Program-made: the position numbers and the translations under genes
Origin: Diplonema japonicum
Lineage: Eukaryota; Euglenozoa; Diplonemea; Diplonemida; Diplonemidae
NCBI GenBank assembly: GCA_964019335.1
Contig: OZ025704.1
Coordinates: 124,001-188,000, forward strand
DNA length: 64,000 nucleotides
Reading direction: 5' to 3'
The notes under the pieces: model-generated
Databases searched by the model: none
Seen by the model: only the letters and a program-made list of their open reading frames with translations
Told to the model about the DNA's origin: nothing
In this document: one piece after another, positions 1 to 11,462 of the stretch
How positions within the stretch are numbered: position 1 is the stretch's first letter
Layout: each line of letters starts with the position of its first letter

Positions 1-3000
1 TCCTACGCCGAGGAGTGCCCCGGGAAACTGTCCGCGACAGTGTTCTGCAATGCGAACGGTGACTGTGATTTCGATACAGGTACATGCATCTGCAGGGCCA
101 ACCTTGCAGATGGTTTCTGGAACGGTACTGCTTGCGAAGACTGTTCATTCGGGTACTGGGGCCACCATTGTCTTGACTCATGTGTGGGCGGGTCCTGCAA
201 CCCATGCAGTGGCCATGGGACATGCGACATGGGTGTGCTGGGAAGTGGAAACTGTACTTGCCATGCGGATGCTGTCCTAGGGCACTGGCAAGGTGAGCTG
301 TGCAGCCAATGCGTGAACGGGTTTTTCGGTAAAGACTGTTCCCAAAGCTGTCCTGGAGTGAATGATACCTGCTCAGGCCACGGGCGCTGCTTTGGAGGAA
401 GATTCGGGTCTGGCACCTGTGAATGTGACTCAGGGTGGGGGCCGGGCTTCTTCTCTGGAATCGATTGCTCAGACTGCTTGGACGGTGTGTGGGGCCTGGA
501 ATGCCGCGCCCCTTGCCCGGGGGGTATTAGCAACCCTTGTGGTGGACTCCGTGGGACCTGCCACTCAGGCCGTCAAGGTAATGGCACATGTAACTGCCTT
601 ACTGGTTATTATTCGCTAGATTGCACGGAAGAGTGCCCTGGGGGCAGTCAAAACCCGTGCAGCGGTAATGGGATGTGTTTCTATGACGAGGAGATGGGAC
701 GATCTCTGTGCGTCTGCGACAATGGGTTTGCCGGACCAAAGTGCGACCTCGTGTGCGCAGGGGCCCCTGAAGGGCCGTTCTGCTCTGGCCACGGGGCGTG
801 TGATGTTGGATCAGCAGGTACTGCCACTTGTGGCTGCTCAGGCAACTGGGGACCTGTCAATTTGTTCGACACGGCAACGCTCACGCTGCGCAACAACCCC
901 AACCCGCTGCTGTGTGACCAGTGCAACCCTGGTTTCTTCGGAGACAACTGTCAGATCGAGTGCCCCGGAGGGCTTAACAACACGTGCTCGCTGCACGGTT
1001 ACTGCAACACCACATCAGGAAGCTGCGTGTGCAATGAGCGGTTTGCAGGAGTGAACTGCCACATACCCTGCGATGGGTTGGGTGGTGCCATCTGCTCAGG
1101 GCACGGCAGCTGCTACTCTGGTGTTGATGGAGATGGTTCGTGCACGTGCTATGCTAGTGCAAGCCAGGGCTACTGGACAGGCGCACATTGCTCTGAGTGT
1201 CTGTATGGGTACTATGACTCAACGTGTGCGGAAGAGTGTCCTGGGGGTGGTTCCAACCCTTGCTCGGGGCATGGATCCTGCTTGGGTTCTGTGTCAACAA
1301 CAACAGCAAACTGTTTTTGCACGGGCGACTGGTACGGTGGAGACTGTAACTGTGCGTTGAACACCACAAGCCTGACTAATGCCGAGATAGCCTCTTATGA
1401 CATTGCCTACCAGTACCACGTGCGGAACTGCACCTCTACACAGTGCACAAACAACAACACTGGCACCATCCACATGGGTGTATGGGGGTTTGCATGCGAC
1501 AAAGAATGCCGCGGAGGTGCTGCCACACCCTGTTCGGACCATGGAGTCTGCTCATATGGCCGTGGCGGTTCAGGTGAGTGTCAGTGCAACCAAGGATGGA
1601 GCGGCTGGTCGTGTGAGTACTTATGCCCTGGTGGGGAGGCCAACCCTTGCAACGTACTGACAGGGAATGGGTACTGCCCTGGCGGTCTTGATGGATTGAA
1701 CGGAACATGTATATGCAATCCAGGATTTGCCTCAACCGACTGCAGTATAGAATGCCCTAGTGGGTATCGCAACCCGTGCAGCCTGCACGGCACGTGTGAC
1801 GATGGTGTGGCTGGGTTAGGGATTTGCAACTGCTACCCTGGCTATGCGACCTACGACTGCAGTGTTCCCTGTCCGGGGGTCATCAATAGCACCATTGTGT
1901 GCTCCGGGAATGGGTTCTGCAGGGATGGACGCTTGGGGAACGGTGCATGTGAGTGCGACGGAAACTTCAATGGGACAAATTGCGAGGACTGCCTCCCGCT
2001 GTATGCAGGGCCGCAGTGCTCGAAGCAGTGCCAGCCCATTGGGGATCCCTGCAACGGGCACGGGCGGTGCAACGATGGTATCAACAACGACGGGTCGTGC
2101 ACCTGTGACCCGGGGTACGGGGGCGAGCTGTGCTCATTGGAGTGCCCAACCTTTGATAACCAAATCTGCGGAGGGAGCGGGAAATGTAACGTGACGTTTG
2201 GCGTGTGCGACTGCGAGCAGTACTACTACGGCGATGCGTGCGAGACAAACTGTAACGAGGCAGTGACGTGTTTATCCCTCCTAGACCCCGTACTGCTTAT
2301 CAACGATCCGACAAACATCTACCCAGCAGCATGGAAGCCTGTCCTCTGCAACTCAACTGGCATCTGCAATTGCTACCAAGAAGGTGGTCAACGAGGCTTC
2401 TGGGATGGGACTTATTGCTCTTCATGCATGTATGGGTACAGGGGGTTCCTCTGCAACCGAGAATGTGAATGCTCCGACCACGGTTCCTGTGACCGATACT
2501 CAGGGAAGTGCTTTTGCGACGCATCGCTCTCACGCGGGTACTGGGACGGCAGCACTTGCAACAAGTGCCTCACAGGATGGATCGGTGCAGACTGCACGGA
2601 GCCAAATGTGTTCCTTAGTCGCGTCGGGAATATCGAAGCAGGCTCCGTGGGGAAGAAGCAGAAGTCATCCGGCACAGGGATCTCCCTGTTCGACTCTGCA
2701 ACGCAGTGGGTGTGGGGCGGCTCGTGGCCTATCACGCGATTCAGGCAGCCCGACCCTACTCTCGCACCTGAAGAGGAGGAACTCGACCTCGGAGGTGCAG
2801 CAACAGCTGCCTTCTTCTTGGGCAACTGGGCTATCATCGCTGTCAGGGTTCTGTTCCCATACGGAACCCCCACGGGGACATGTTACTTAGGAGGGGTAGA
2901 GGTCAGTGCCTTCGCTCCAGCACGTGTAGCAAGCAAGACAGCATGTCTGGGGAGCCCGACAGCCGCCGAGGTGCAGGCAGGCGGTCTGACGTGGGTTGAA

Positions 3001-6000
3001 GGGGAGAGACAAGCCGATCGCATTATGAGGGTGCACAAAGATACCTTTGCACTTGATACTAGTTACTTGTATCTGTCGTGTAACTACTGTGTCACGAACC
3101 TTGTGACTTTCGACACCACAAACGATGTGGCTTATTGGTATCTGAACCCAGGTGTGATCCCTGAGGACAAAAAGGTGGAGGTGACGTCTGTGTCTGCTGT
3201 GACCGGAGTGGGCTCACTAGCCACGGTGTTGCTGACAGGTGCTACAGGAAAGGTTTCGGCGATACAGCTAGCCACAGGTGCTGTGGATGTTCAGGCGACA
3301 ACTGCAGATGGAAGCTCTGCTGTTTTCACGATGCAGCGCTACACAGCAGCAGCGAGGAAGGCGAAAGTGCTAGAGAGGACTGCAGCCGTCCTTGCCACTA
3401 CCACCAACTGGGTGCTAGAGGCAATCCCACTTTGCAAACAGGTCATCTGCAACATCGGTGGCTCAGTCTCTTCGAACGGTTACACGTACTATGGCATCGA
3501 GCACCCGCTCTCTGCCAGCTCCCGCATCTTGCTCGTCAAAGCGGACTCAGCCACACAAACAGTCATATTTGCTGTCGTCCCGTACACAGAGATAGGGGTT
3601 GAGCATCTTGTGGTGGATCCAGAGTCGAACTTGGGGTTCATAGCAATCAACAACAGGGCTAGCCCCACGGACACTGCCACTGCTGCCGGTGTGATCTTCA
3701 AGTGGTCGATGGTCTCGCTGGCGATCAAGGGGCGCATCGGCTTGAACAAAATCGGGACCAACCTGGAGACTGTACTGGGCTTTTCAATCAACAATATCGA
3801 GCGTGTGCTGTATGTGTCGATCGATCTGCCGCAGCTACGTATCATGCAGATCACGCTGTACTCCATCATAGAACTCAAGCCGCCGTATGCAGACCTACGA
3901 GGAGGCACACCCATCATCGTGGTGGGGGAGGGGTTCACCACTTCGGCAAATGGAACTCTCTGTAAGTTCGGAACTACTATTTACGTAGGAACCTTCATTG
4001 ACAGCACGCAGATTCGGTGCATTGCACCTGGAGCAGTGACCTCAAGCGGTTGTGCGGGGCAGACACTGGAGGTCTCTGTTGCTCTGAATCGCTTCACCGA
4101 CAACCAGCAGTCTCTCGGGTACTCCAACACGCCTATCATCGACTCTGTGTCCCCCACTTCAGGGTCTTACGATAAGGAGATCCTTATCACGGTGAAGGGC
4201 TTTGGTTTCCAAGACTCTAAAGAGTTCCTGAAGTGCAAGTTTGGTCCGAAACATGATGCGTTAAACACACATACGCACATTAGCCAGGGGACCTTCATCG
4301 AAGCACGCACGGTACTGTGCAAGCAGAATCTTATGCCAGGGCCCAGCCCGCTGATGTCATACTTGGAAGTCAGCGTCGACGGTCAGTACTTCAGCAGCAG
4401 CAGTGTGGAGTATTCTACCTTAGGCAAGGCAGCCATGTTCCACGGGTACTTCGTGTCGCAGATATCACAAGTCAATGATGTAGTGAAGTCCGCAGAGGTG
4501 ACGATGCTGTCGTCTGTAGAGGGGATGAGGAAGGACGAGGTAGGGCACTTCGTCCCGTCAGATGTAGGTTTCTTGGGCGCCACTGCAACCCTCACGCTGC
4601 TGAGCCCGCAGAAGACAGACGTCACACACTTGCTGATAGGTAACACAACGCAGCTGATGCAAGACGGAAGCGTGAAGTTTGAACAGCTTCATTTGTTGCG
4701 GCCGAAGAGCGGGAGCTATCAGCTGCTGGTGACGCACAGTCTGCAAGGATTTTCGCTCACGTCGGAGCGCATCGTCACGCTGGCGGTGAGCATCATGCAA
4801 GGCGACCCTGTTAAACTGCTGTGGGTGAGCGACGACCCGCTGCCGGAACGCACCACCACGCAAGGCATGCTTCCCAACGTGCTGACTGTGAAGCTCATCG
4901 ATATCTCGGGGAACCCTGTGTACCTTGAGAACACACAGGTACACATCGTTGTTGCGCCTGAAATCGCACTTTCAGGAAACATCAAGGATCTCAGCGAGCA
5001 AGCTGTTGCAGCATTTGCCCGTCTGCTGATCCCTGGGTACCACAATGTGACGTACGACATGTCGGTGGGGATCCCGATCCTGCCGCACATCACACCGCTC
5101 GGGTTCTCGGTGCGGGTAGCGGACTGCGCAAACGACGGGAACAACAAACCGCGATACGGGAAGTACAATGAAACATACGACAGATGCTACGACTGCCCTG
5201 CAGGAGGGTCCTGCTTTGGGAACATATCGGTGCACGCCATGCAAGGGTTCTGGAGGCGGGATCCCGATCTATACGAGTTCCACAAATGCCAACACACCGC
5301 AGCATGCGAAGGCGGAATGGAATCAATATGCAAGCAAGGATACACAGGCCCTGTATGCGGGGTTTGCGAGCAAGGGTACGGAAAGGACCGAAGCCAATGT
5401 CTGGAGTGTCCTTCGAATGGGACATCTGCCACTTTGGTAGGAGCGTACTTCCTGGCGGTGGCTGTGATCTTTGCGTGTTTGATACGAGCTGCTTTGGAAG
5501 ACAACGAGTTGTTCTCGAAGATCGCAGCCGACAGGAGGTACATCTCACCTGTTCTGAAGCTGCTTTTGAACGCGTTGCAAATGTTGACGCTCGCTGTGGA
5601 GTTCAAGCTGGAGTGGCCCACGTTGGTGGGGAAGGCATTCGACATCAGCGAGGCGGTGTCGTCTGTGAACCTCAACATGAGGACCTTCAGCTGCTTGTTC
5701 ACAAGCAACCTCCTCAAGCAGTACATAGGATACATCATGCTCCCTGTTATCGTGTTCGCCATGACAGTCTTGCTGTGGGGCTCCCAGATATTGTGGCGAA
5801 GCCTCCGTCGCATCCCAACAGGCCCGCTCATTGAAAAGCTCGTCACCGTGAACGTTGTAATGATATACATCGTCTTGCCCACATTGATGAAGCAGACCGC
5901 GCACGTGTTTATGTGTGAGGATTACAGCGGGCTAAGCGTTTTGCTGAAGGATCCGGGGATTGAGTGCAATTCACCGACTCACAAGAAATATCGGTTGCTG

Positions 6001-7443
6001 GCAATGGCGGCTGCGTTGCTGTACGGGGTGATGCTGCCCTTTGGGTATCTGCTTATCACGCTGTGGTTTAAGATCTCAGGTCGATTTGGTGAACGCTTGC
6101 TCACGAACACATTAGGGTTTCTGTTCAGAGGGTACAAGACCGACAAATGGTTTTGGGAGCTTGTCATTCATCTAAGAAAGTGCTTCATCATCGCTATTAT
6201 AATAACATTTGAGAACGACCCGCTCATGCAGACGTATGTTGCACTGTTGCTCATCGCGATCAGTTTGCTGCTGAACCTGTTCTTCGAACCTTACATCTCG
6301 AAGTTCATCGAGAGGCTGGAAAACTTCGCCCTCGCCTCCGCCTTCGCGACGATCAACATCGGGTTGATGTTCAACCACATCAACAACGCAGTGTGGGAGG
6401 CCCTGCTGTCGATCTTCCTGTTCGTGATGAACGCATTGCTTTTAATATCGTTCATGTCCGTCTTTGCGAAGAAGCTTCGCGACATGATATATGTGAAGTT
6501 TGACAAGGACGGCGACGGGAGTATCACGACAAAGGAGGTGGTCGAGGTTCTTCTCGAAAAATGGTTGACAATCTTCGCGAAGAAAAAAGAACGTCCCCAC
6601 CCTAGGAAGCGGGCTCGAAGCGTGCGGGAAACGGTCGGGAAGGAAGAACCGATACCACACTTTACCCCGAGCACTAATAAGTCAGCACTGTTGCAAGCTC
6701 ACAACCCAGAGGTTGAGAAACCATCTGCAGAAGAAGCTGTGCCGCAACTGTGCGACACGACACCTGATGACCAACACTGGCCGAGCCCTTGTGTACCAGT
6801 TGTTCCAAACCCGTTTGTCGGTACTGCGAATCCTGTTCGCTCGGCTCCCGTTGTTGAAATGACAGAACACCACCACCACCATGACAACATAAGTGCAGCT
6901 ACTTCAACAGATCTTACAGACGATCGGCAAAGCGGAAGTGTGACACATGAGACTTTCAGTGCAAACGTCACCCCGGTCGAAGAACCGCTTCAACATCATT
7001 CCATGAATCAAGATGATATCGATGGGATTGTTGCGGAGGCACGGGCGAAACTTGCGAAGCTTAAGGGTGGTGTCGGGCTTGCAATCGCCGACTTCACTAC
7101 ATTCGATGTCCCCAATATGGTCAAGGTCGTGCGGGTCAAGCCGCACGGTCCTGCTTCTAAGTCGGGACTTCGCACCAATGATAGAATCCTCACCCTCAAC
7201 GGGGAGGAGGTTGATATGAAGAGAACCTTTTTAATGCTTGCTTCCGACAGCGATCCAGGTGATGTGCTGGACCTTACTGTGTTACGTGGGAACGACACGC
7301 TTGTCATCCATCTTACAGTGGGCTGTCAGGTCACCCGTGAACAGTACGAGCTTTTGACTCGTGTGTCTGAGGGTGTTGTTCATTATTTAGATTTGTCTCG
7401 TGTGAAGGAGATAATCATTCGTGAGTGTGTCCATGCTTGGTAA
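1..7443 (+). CDS. Giant EGF-repeat / IPT / multi-TM / EF-hand / PDZ surface protein (5' partial)
   Basis: The frame is open from base 1, so the start and any signal peptide lie outside the window; 2480 residues are visible and no intron is needed. Residues 1-870 are tandem Cys-rich EGF-like units with recurring CPGG..NPCSGHG..C and C.C..G..G..C patterns. Two IPT/TIG-like segments follow near 1285-1420 (IIELKPPYADLRGGTPIIV; SVSPTSGSYDKEILITV). A second Cys-rich block near 1720-1805 (CYDCPAGGSC, CEQGYG) precedes about nine hydrophobic helices at 1813-2155. After the last helix come an EF-hand loop (DKDGDGSITTKE, about 2168-2180), a disordered His-containing linker and a PDZ-like domain at about 2350-2443. 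This architecture implies a plasma-membrane receptor or adhesion protein with a Ca2+-responsive, scaffold-linked cytoplasmic tail. I recognise the domains but not a named orthologue. Confidence 0.85.
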   Translation, partial: SYAEECPGKLSATVFCNANGDCDFDTGTCICRANLADGFWNGTACEDCSFGYWGHHCLDSCVGGSCNPCSGHGTCDMGVLGSGNCTCHADAVLGHWQGELCSQCVNGFFGKDCSQSCPGVNDTCSGHGRCFGGRFGSGTCECDSGWGPGFFSGIDCSDCLDGVWGLECRAPCPGGISNPCGGLRGTCHSGRQGNGTCNCLTGYYSLDCTEECPGGSQNPCSGNGMCFYDEEMGRSLCVCDNGFAGPKCDLVCAGAPEGPFCSGHGACDVGSAGTATCGCSGNWGPVNLFDTATLTLRNNPNPLLCDQCNPGFFGDNCQIECPGGLNNTCSLHGYCNTTSGSCVCNERFAGVNCHIPCDGLGGAICSGHGSCYSGVDGDGSCTCYASASQGYWTGAHCSECLYGYYDSTCAEECPGGGSNPCSGHGSCLGSVSTTTANCFCTGDWYGGDCNCALNTTSLTNAEIASYDIAYQYHVRNCTSTQCTNNNTGTIHMGVWGFACDKECRGGAATPCSDHGVCSYGRGGSGECQCNQGWSGWSCEYLCPGGEANPCNVLTGNGYCPGGLDGLNGTCICNPGFASTDCSIECPSGYRNPCSLHGTCDDGVAGLGICNCYPGYATYDCSVPCPGVINSTIVCSGNGFCRDGRLGNGACECDGNFNGTNCEDCLPLYAGPQCSKQCQPIGDPCNGHGRCNDGINNDGSCTCDPGYGGELCSLECPTFDNQICGGSGKCNVTFGVCDCEQYYYGDACETNCNEAVTCLSLLDPVLLINDPTNIYPAAWKPVLCNSTGICNCYQEGGQRGFWDGTYCSSCMYGYRGFLCNRECECSDHGSCDRYSGKCFCDASLSRGYWDGSTCNKCLTGWIGADCTEPNVFLSRVGNIEAGSVGKKQKSSGTGISLFDSATQWVWGGSWPITRFRQPDPTLAPEEEELDLGGAATAAFFLGNWAIIAVRVLFPYGTPTGTCYLGGVEVSAFAPARVASKTACLGSPTAAEVQAGGLTWVEGERQADRIMRVHKDTFALDTSYLYLSCNYCVTNLVTFDTTNDVAYWYLNPGVIPEDKKVEVTSVSAVTGVGSLATVLLTGATGKVSAIQLATGAVDVQATTADGSSAVFTMQRYTAAARKAKVLERTAAVLATTTNWVLEAIPLCKQVICNIGGSVSSNGYTYYGIEHPLSASSRILLVKADSATQTVIFAVVPYTEIGVEHLVVDPESNLGFIAINNRASPTDTATAAGVIFKWSMVSLAIKGRIGLNKIGTNLETVLGFSINNIERVLYVSIDLPQLRIMQITLYSIIELKPPYADLRGGTPIIVVGEGFTTSANGTLCKFGTTIYVGTFIDSTQIRCIAPGAVTSSGCAGQTLEVSVALNRFTDNQQSLGYSNTPIIDSVSPTSGSYDKEILITVKGFGFQDSKEFLKCKFGPKHDALNTHTHISQGTFIEARTVLCKQNLMPGPSPLMSYLEVSVDGQYFSSSSVEYSTLGKAAMFHGYFVSQISQVNDVVKSAEVTMLSSVEGMRKDEVGHFVPSDVGFLGATATLTLLSPQKTDVTHLLIGNTTQLMQDGSVKFEQLHLLRPKSGSYQLLVTHSLQGFSLTSERIVTLAVSIMQGDPVKLLWVSDDPLPERTTTQGMLPNVLTVKLIDISGNPVYLENTQVHIVVAPEIALSGNIKDLSEQAVAAFARLLIPGYHNVTYDMSVGIPILPHITPLGFSVRVADCANDGNNKPRYGKYNETYDRCYDCPAGGSCFGNISVHAMQGFWRRDPDLYEFHKCQHTAACEGGMESICKQGYTGPVCGVCEQGYGKDRSQCLECPSNGTSATLVGAYFLAVAVIFACLIRAALEDNELFSKIAADRRYISPVLKLLLNALQMLTLAVEFKLEWPTLVGKAFDISEAVSSVNLNMRTFSCLFTSNLLKQYIGYIMLPVIVFAMTVLLWGSQILWRSLRRIPTGPLIEKLVTVNVVMIYIVLPTLMKQTAHVFMCEDYSGLSVLLKDPGIECNSPTHKKYRLLAMAAALLYGVMLPFGYLLITLWFKISGRFGERLLTNTLGFLFRGYKTDKWFWELVIHLRKCFIIAIIITFENDPLMQTYVALLLIAISLLLNLFFEPYISKFIERLENFALASAFATINIGLMFNHINNAVWEALLSIFLFVMNALLLISFMSVFAKKLRDMIYVKFDKDGDGSITTKEVVEVLLEKWLTIFAKKKERPHPRKRARSVRETVGKEEPIPHFTPSTNKSALLQAHNPEVEKPSAEEAVPQLCDTTPDDQHWPSPCVPVVPNPFVGTANPVRSAPVVEMTEHHHHHDNISAATSTDLTDDRQSGSVTHETFSANVTPVEEPLQHHSMNQDDIDGIVAEARAKLAKLKGGVGLAIADFTTFDVPNMVKVVRVKPHGPASKSGLRTNDRILTLNGEEVDMKRTFLMLASDSDPGDVLDLTVLRGNDTLVIHLTVGCQVTREQYELLTRVSEGVVHYLDLSRVKEIIIRECVHAW

Positions 7444-8354
7444 TTTCTTTTTTTTTTTTTTTTTTTTTGCCTTTTTCCAAAGGTATTCATTTACACATTT
7501 TCTTTTTTTTTTTTTCTTTTTTTTTTTCCATCTCCCGTTTCTTCAAAGGAACAAAAAAGGGGGGGGGGGAAAAGAAAAATCCCGTTCAGTAGTTTCTTCT
7601 TAAAAATATGTCTCAGGAAAAAGAAAAAAAGAAAAAAAAAAACAGTAACAATTCTTATATTTTTTTTTTTATGGTTCTTATTTTTTTTTTAAAAAATATT
7701 TAACGGGTACTGCTCAGTTTCTTGTATGAAAATAATTAAAAAAAAAAAGTGGTAGCATGCAGTATTTTTATCCCCCAGAATTTATATACTGTGTGTGTCA
7801 AAAAAAAAAAAAAAAAAAAAAAAAACAAATGCTAAAAACCGACTCTTTTTGTGAAGAGTCTTATGTTTTCTTTTGTATTTGTTTGCACCGCGACCGATGC
7901 CGATCTTAAAATGGCTAGTTTTTTGTTTTTGTTTTTTTGTCTTTTACAATATTATTGTCGAGACTGAAAGCTACAATCAAGAGAAGTATCAAAAAGTTCT
8001 TTTTAATTTTTTCCCCCCTGCCCTATTCGATTTTTAATTGCTTGCTCTTGCTCTCCCCTGCCTGCTTCCTCTTTAAAAAAAAAAAAGAAATGACCGAAAG
8101 AAAAGAAGAAGAAAAAAAAAAAAAGAAACCATTAGCCTCCCTCTTCACACACAACTTCTTTCTTATATGTTTTAAATGTGTACTCCGTTACCTCTCCTTA
8201 ACATAGGTTTTTCTTCATTTTTTTTTCTTTCTTGCTTATATTGTTTGTTACGTGTAGTCTGTAGAGTTTTTCTCACTCATATAAACATTTTTTTTTTTTT
8301 TTCTGACATAAAAAAACCTCCCCTCAAAAAAAAAACTTTTTTTTTACTTCACAG
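7444..8354. other. Intergenic homopolymer-rich spacer with one hairpin
   Basis: This is almost entirely T, A and C runs. A short hairpin sits at 7841-7860 (GACTCTT, six-base loop, AAGAGTC), followed by a T-rich stretch. The hairpin could lie in the 3' UTR of the upstream gene or mark a processing site. I see no coding exon here. Confidence 0.5.
8353..8354 (+). promoter_or_regulatory. Predicted SL trans-splice acceptor (CACAG)
   Basis: A long T tract ends in TTCACAG at 8354, 11 nt before the ATG at 8366, as expected for an SL acceptor. The short leader contains an earlier out-of-frame ATG at 8357 that opens an 11-codon frame overlapping the true start. Confidence 0.5.
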
Positions 8355-8365
8355 GAAATGCTAAA

Positions 8366-11263
8366 ATGCGGTTCCTTTGGTGGATCATAGCGGGAACCTT
8401 GTGGTGCTGTGATGGGAGGGCATTGTCAGGCCCAGAGCAATATGAAATAGGGGACAAAGTGCAGTACATGGGTGGGGGAAGGTATCAAGGAAACGTGACG
8501 TGGTCCCCAACAGACCGGCTGATCTTGTTTGCTGTAGGCGAGGTAGAAGAGGTGGACCCCAGCCACCAGTACCCTCTTGTCGTTCTCTTCCCAACCACGT
8601 ACGTCCGTCTGCTTGACACAGACGTCGTCCCCTACCCCTTTCGCATTGCACGCTTGGGTACATGCCACACTGAAAGCAACGGCAACTGCACTGCCATATC
8701 CGGTTTAAACCTCTGTACCTGTGCCTCCGCTTCCCTCCGCATCCCGTATGGCGGCACCCTCACCAGCAAAGAAGTCGCCGGGGGTGGTTATGGGCCTGGA
8801 TGTTACGAGAGCTCCGTATGATTGAAAAGAAAAAGAAAAAAAATAACGTCACGCAGATCACACGCGACGCCTTCTTCAACCCTCATGTGCACCAGACGCA
8901 AAGCGAGCCCACTGCGGCCAGTGAAGGGGTATGGACTCTTATGAGGCATTCCAACTATACAGTCGTCCTTTTTATGTGCTTGCGATCTCCTTTCATGCGC
9001 CGCCGAGCGAGAAGCGGACAGGAACCTTATCACACCCACTCTCACTGTCGTCCCGCAGGACCACGCCCCCAAGGAGTTACCTCCCCCCGTGACGGGCACC
9101 GCAACCCTCGAGGTTGCCCCCAGCGACGCACCTGTTGCCGACAGCACTGCAACAGTATTGCCACCAGTAGGCAGCACAGCGACCCTCTTCGCGCCTGTCA
9201 GCCAGGACGCCGTCGTTTTGTGCACAGATATCAACAATGCCAATATATGCAAGCTGAAAGGGAACTGCACGTGGAACCCTAAGATAGGGTGCAGCACGGA
9301 GTGCACATCGGTACGGACGCTAGACGCCTGCGGCAAGGAGGCCCCGTTGTGCTCATGGGACAGCACCTCAGGACGGTGCTCTGCAGCATGCAACACACGG
9401 GTACATCAAGCAGCATGCACGAACGGCTCCCTGTGCACGTGGGACCCTTCGGAAGGCACCTGTAGTAAGACTTGTGCCTCGTTGAGCCGCGCCGACTGCG
9501 CCAACAGGTCAAATTGTGAAGTCACCACTAGTGGCTGCCGTCTGCGATGCAGCGGCCTGCACCCCGAATCGCTGTGCACGTTCCATTCCGCGTGTGCTTG
9601 GGGTACGAACACCGTCAGCTGCAGCACGAAGTGCAGCACTGTAAACACAGCAGAGTGCAACCTCAGCCCTTCATGCGTGATGGACGCGAAGCTCTGCAGG
9701 GCGGACGACTGCTGGAACGTCACGAACTGCACCGAAGCTACAGACTGCAGGGAAGTCCCAAATGGGTGCAGACCAGACTGCACGGCGGTTGGCAGCGCCA
9801 CAGGGTGCCAAGAAACAGCGTACTGTGAATGGACAGGCAGCACATGCATAGCAAGGTGCTCTGTCTACAATGCCTCACGGTGCACTGCAGAGGGGTGCGT
9901 CTGGGGCTCTTCACGCTGTGTTGCTGCGCACACATCGCCCCCTAGCAGCGACTACAACACGCTGATATATTCGCTTCTCGCAGCTGCCTTGGGCTTGCTA
10001 CTGTTGCTTATCTTGCTTTATTGCTGCTGGAAAAACAGAAATTGCATCCGCAAGAGCCGCGCCAAGAACAAGGAACCTGTTGTTCTGGCACAGTATGCAA
10101 CTGAGGATAGCAAGGTGAAGTTGGTTTCGCGCAAGGACAGGGGCGTGGACAACAGCGAGGAGGGTGTGTCCTTCGATGACAATGGTACCGTGCTGAAGGA
10201 GGTGACGTACCACAAGGGGCAGAGGATCCTCATCGACCAGAGCGGCGAGAAGCGTGACGTGCCAGTGTGTGACGAGGCTAACATCGTCGCCGCCTTGCAG
10301 CAGGCAGAGAAGAACGGTCTCATCTCGTCCTTCACCATCGTCGACGATGCGGAACGCACCGAACCGTCATTGCCGGAAGACGAGCCTGATCACGTGGTGC
10401 GAGGGGGCGTTGCTGGCGATGCACAGGGGGAGATATTCATCCCAGAAATCACGATGGAAGCAACGTCCCACGGGGGTGAGGAACACAGTGGGGGGAGCAC
10501 GAACAAGTCGCACCCGCAGCAACACGGACACGGACACGGAGACCCAATGCACAACATGATGAACATGCAGATGATGATGATGATGCAGAACATGCAGGAG
10601 CGACAGAACTGTCAGCAGTGCAGTGGACACAACCACCACCAAACCGCGTGTGGCTGGGCTCATGCTCATGATCATCCTCATGCTCACTCGCCTGTTGTGT
10701 GCCATCATAAAAACTCGCGGAACCGCTGTGTCCATGAAGACTACAGCAGCAGCGAGGCGTCGACACCTGTGAAGAGGAGGCGGGGCCACAGCCACAGGAG
10801 ACACCGCGATGTCGAGTACGTGACATCCCCCTCAGGGTTCAGAACACCGAAGGCACACCGCAGGTACGTGTCGCACACGGTGCTCAGCGACACGGAGAAG
10901 GAAACAGCGTACCCAAGCAGGGATGAGGAAGTGTGGCGGCTAGCGAGGGAGGTACATGACATCAGAGTGAATCTGGAACACCCTGTGTATGTGGACACAG
11001 CTGTGTCCATGCGCATGGTCCCCCCTAAGGTGCAGGTGGAGGGTATCGAACACGAGGCAGAGCACATCACCAGCACGCCCTTGGCAGGGCCACCGAGCTA
11101 CGTCCCGCCCACCCCGCCGCACCCCATGCAGGGCGGGGAGTGTGAAACACACGGCGATGCCATCCGCCTGTTGAAGAAGGCCACCCTTGACATGCAAACC
11201 ATGCGCAGGGAGACCGAAGCCTGGCGGGGCGACGAGGGCGCCATGGTAGAGGAGAACATGTGA
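8366..11263 (+). CDS. Type I membrane protein with ~38-residue Cys repeats and His/Met-rich cytoplasmic tail
   Basis: Three exons (8366-8815, 8857-8928, 9059-11263) give 908 residues. Introns are 41 bp (GTATGA...CGCAG) and 130 bp (GTATGG...CGCAG), both in phase 0. The N-terminus MRFLWWIIAGTLWCC looks like a signal peptide. Residues 200-470 hold about seven repeats of roughly 38 residues with pattern C(T/S)W(D/N)...G.C...C......C.....C. A single membrane helix (IYSLLAAALGLLLLLILLYC) lies near 475-495, followed by a long polar tail. The tail has a segment near 655-730 rich in His, Met and Cys (GHGHG, MNMQMMMMMQ, HDHPHAHS) that could bind metal ions. It resembles protist surface proteins with Cys-rich ectodomains. 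The second intron's acceptor was chosen because only this AG keeps the frame. Function is unknown. Confidence 0.75.
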
Positions 11264-11462
11264 TCCTGCTTTACAGCAGTTCAGTTCTACTTGGCAACTT
11301 TAGCATCAGGAAATGAAAAGAAAGATGAAGAAAAAAAAAGAAAAAAAAAACCTCCCTCGTTCATTCTTTTTTTTTTTTTGTTGTTGTCTTCTTTTTTACT
11401 TTGTTTGTTTAAATGAAAAAAAAAAAGAGGAAAAAAAAAAAAAAAAAAAAAAACACAAAAAC

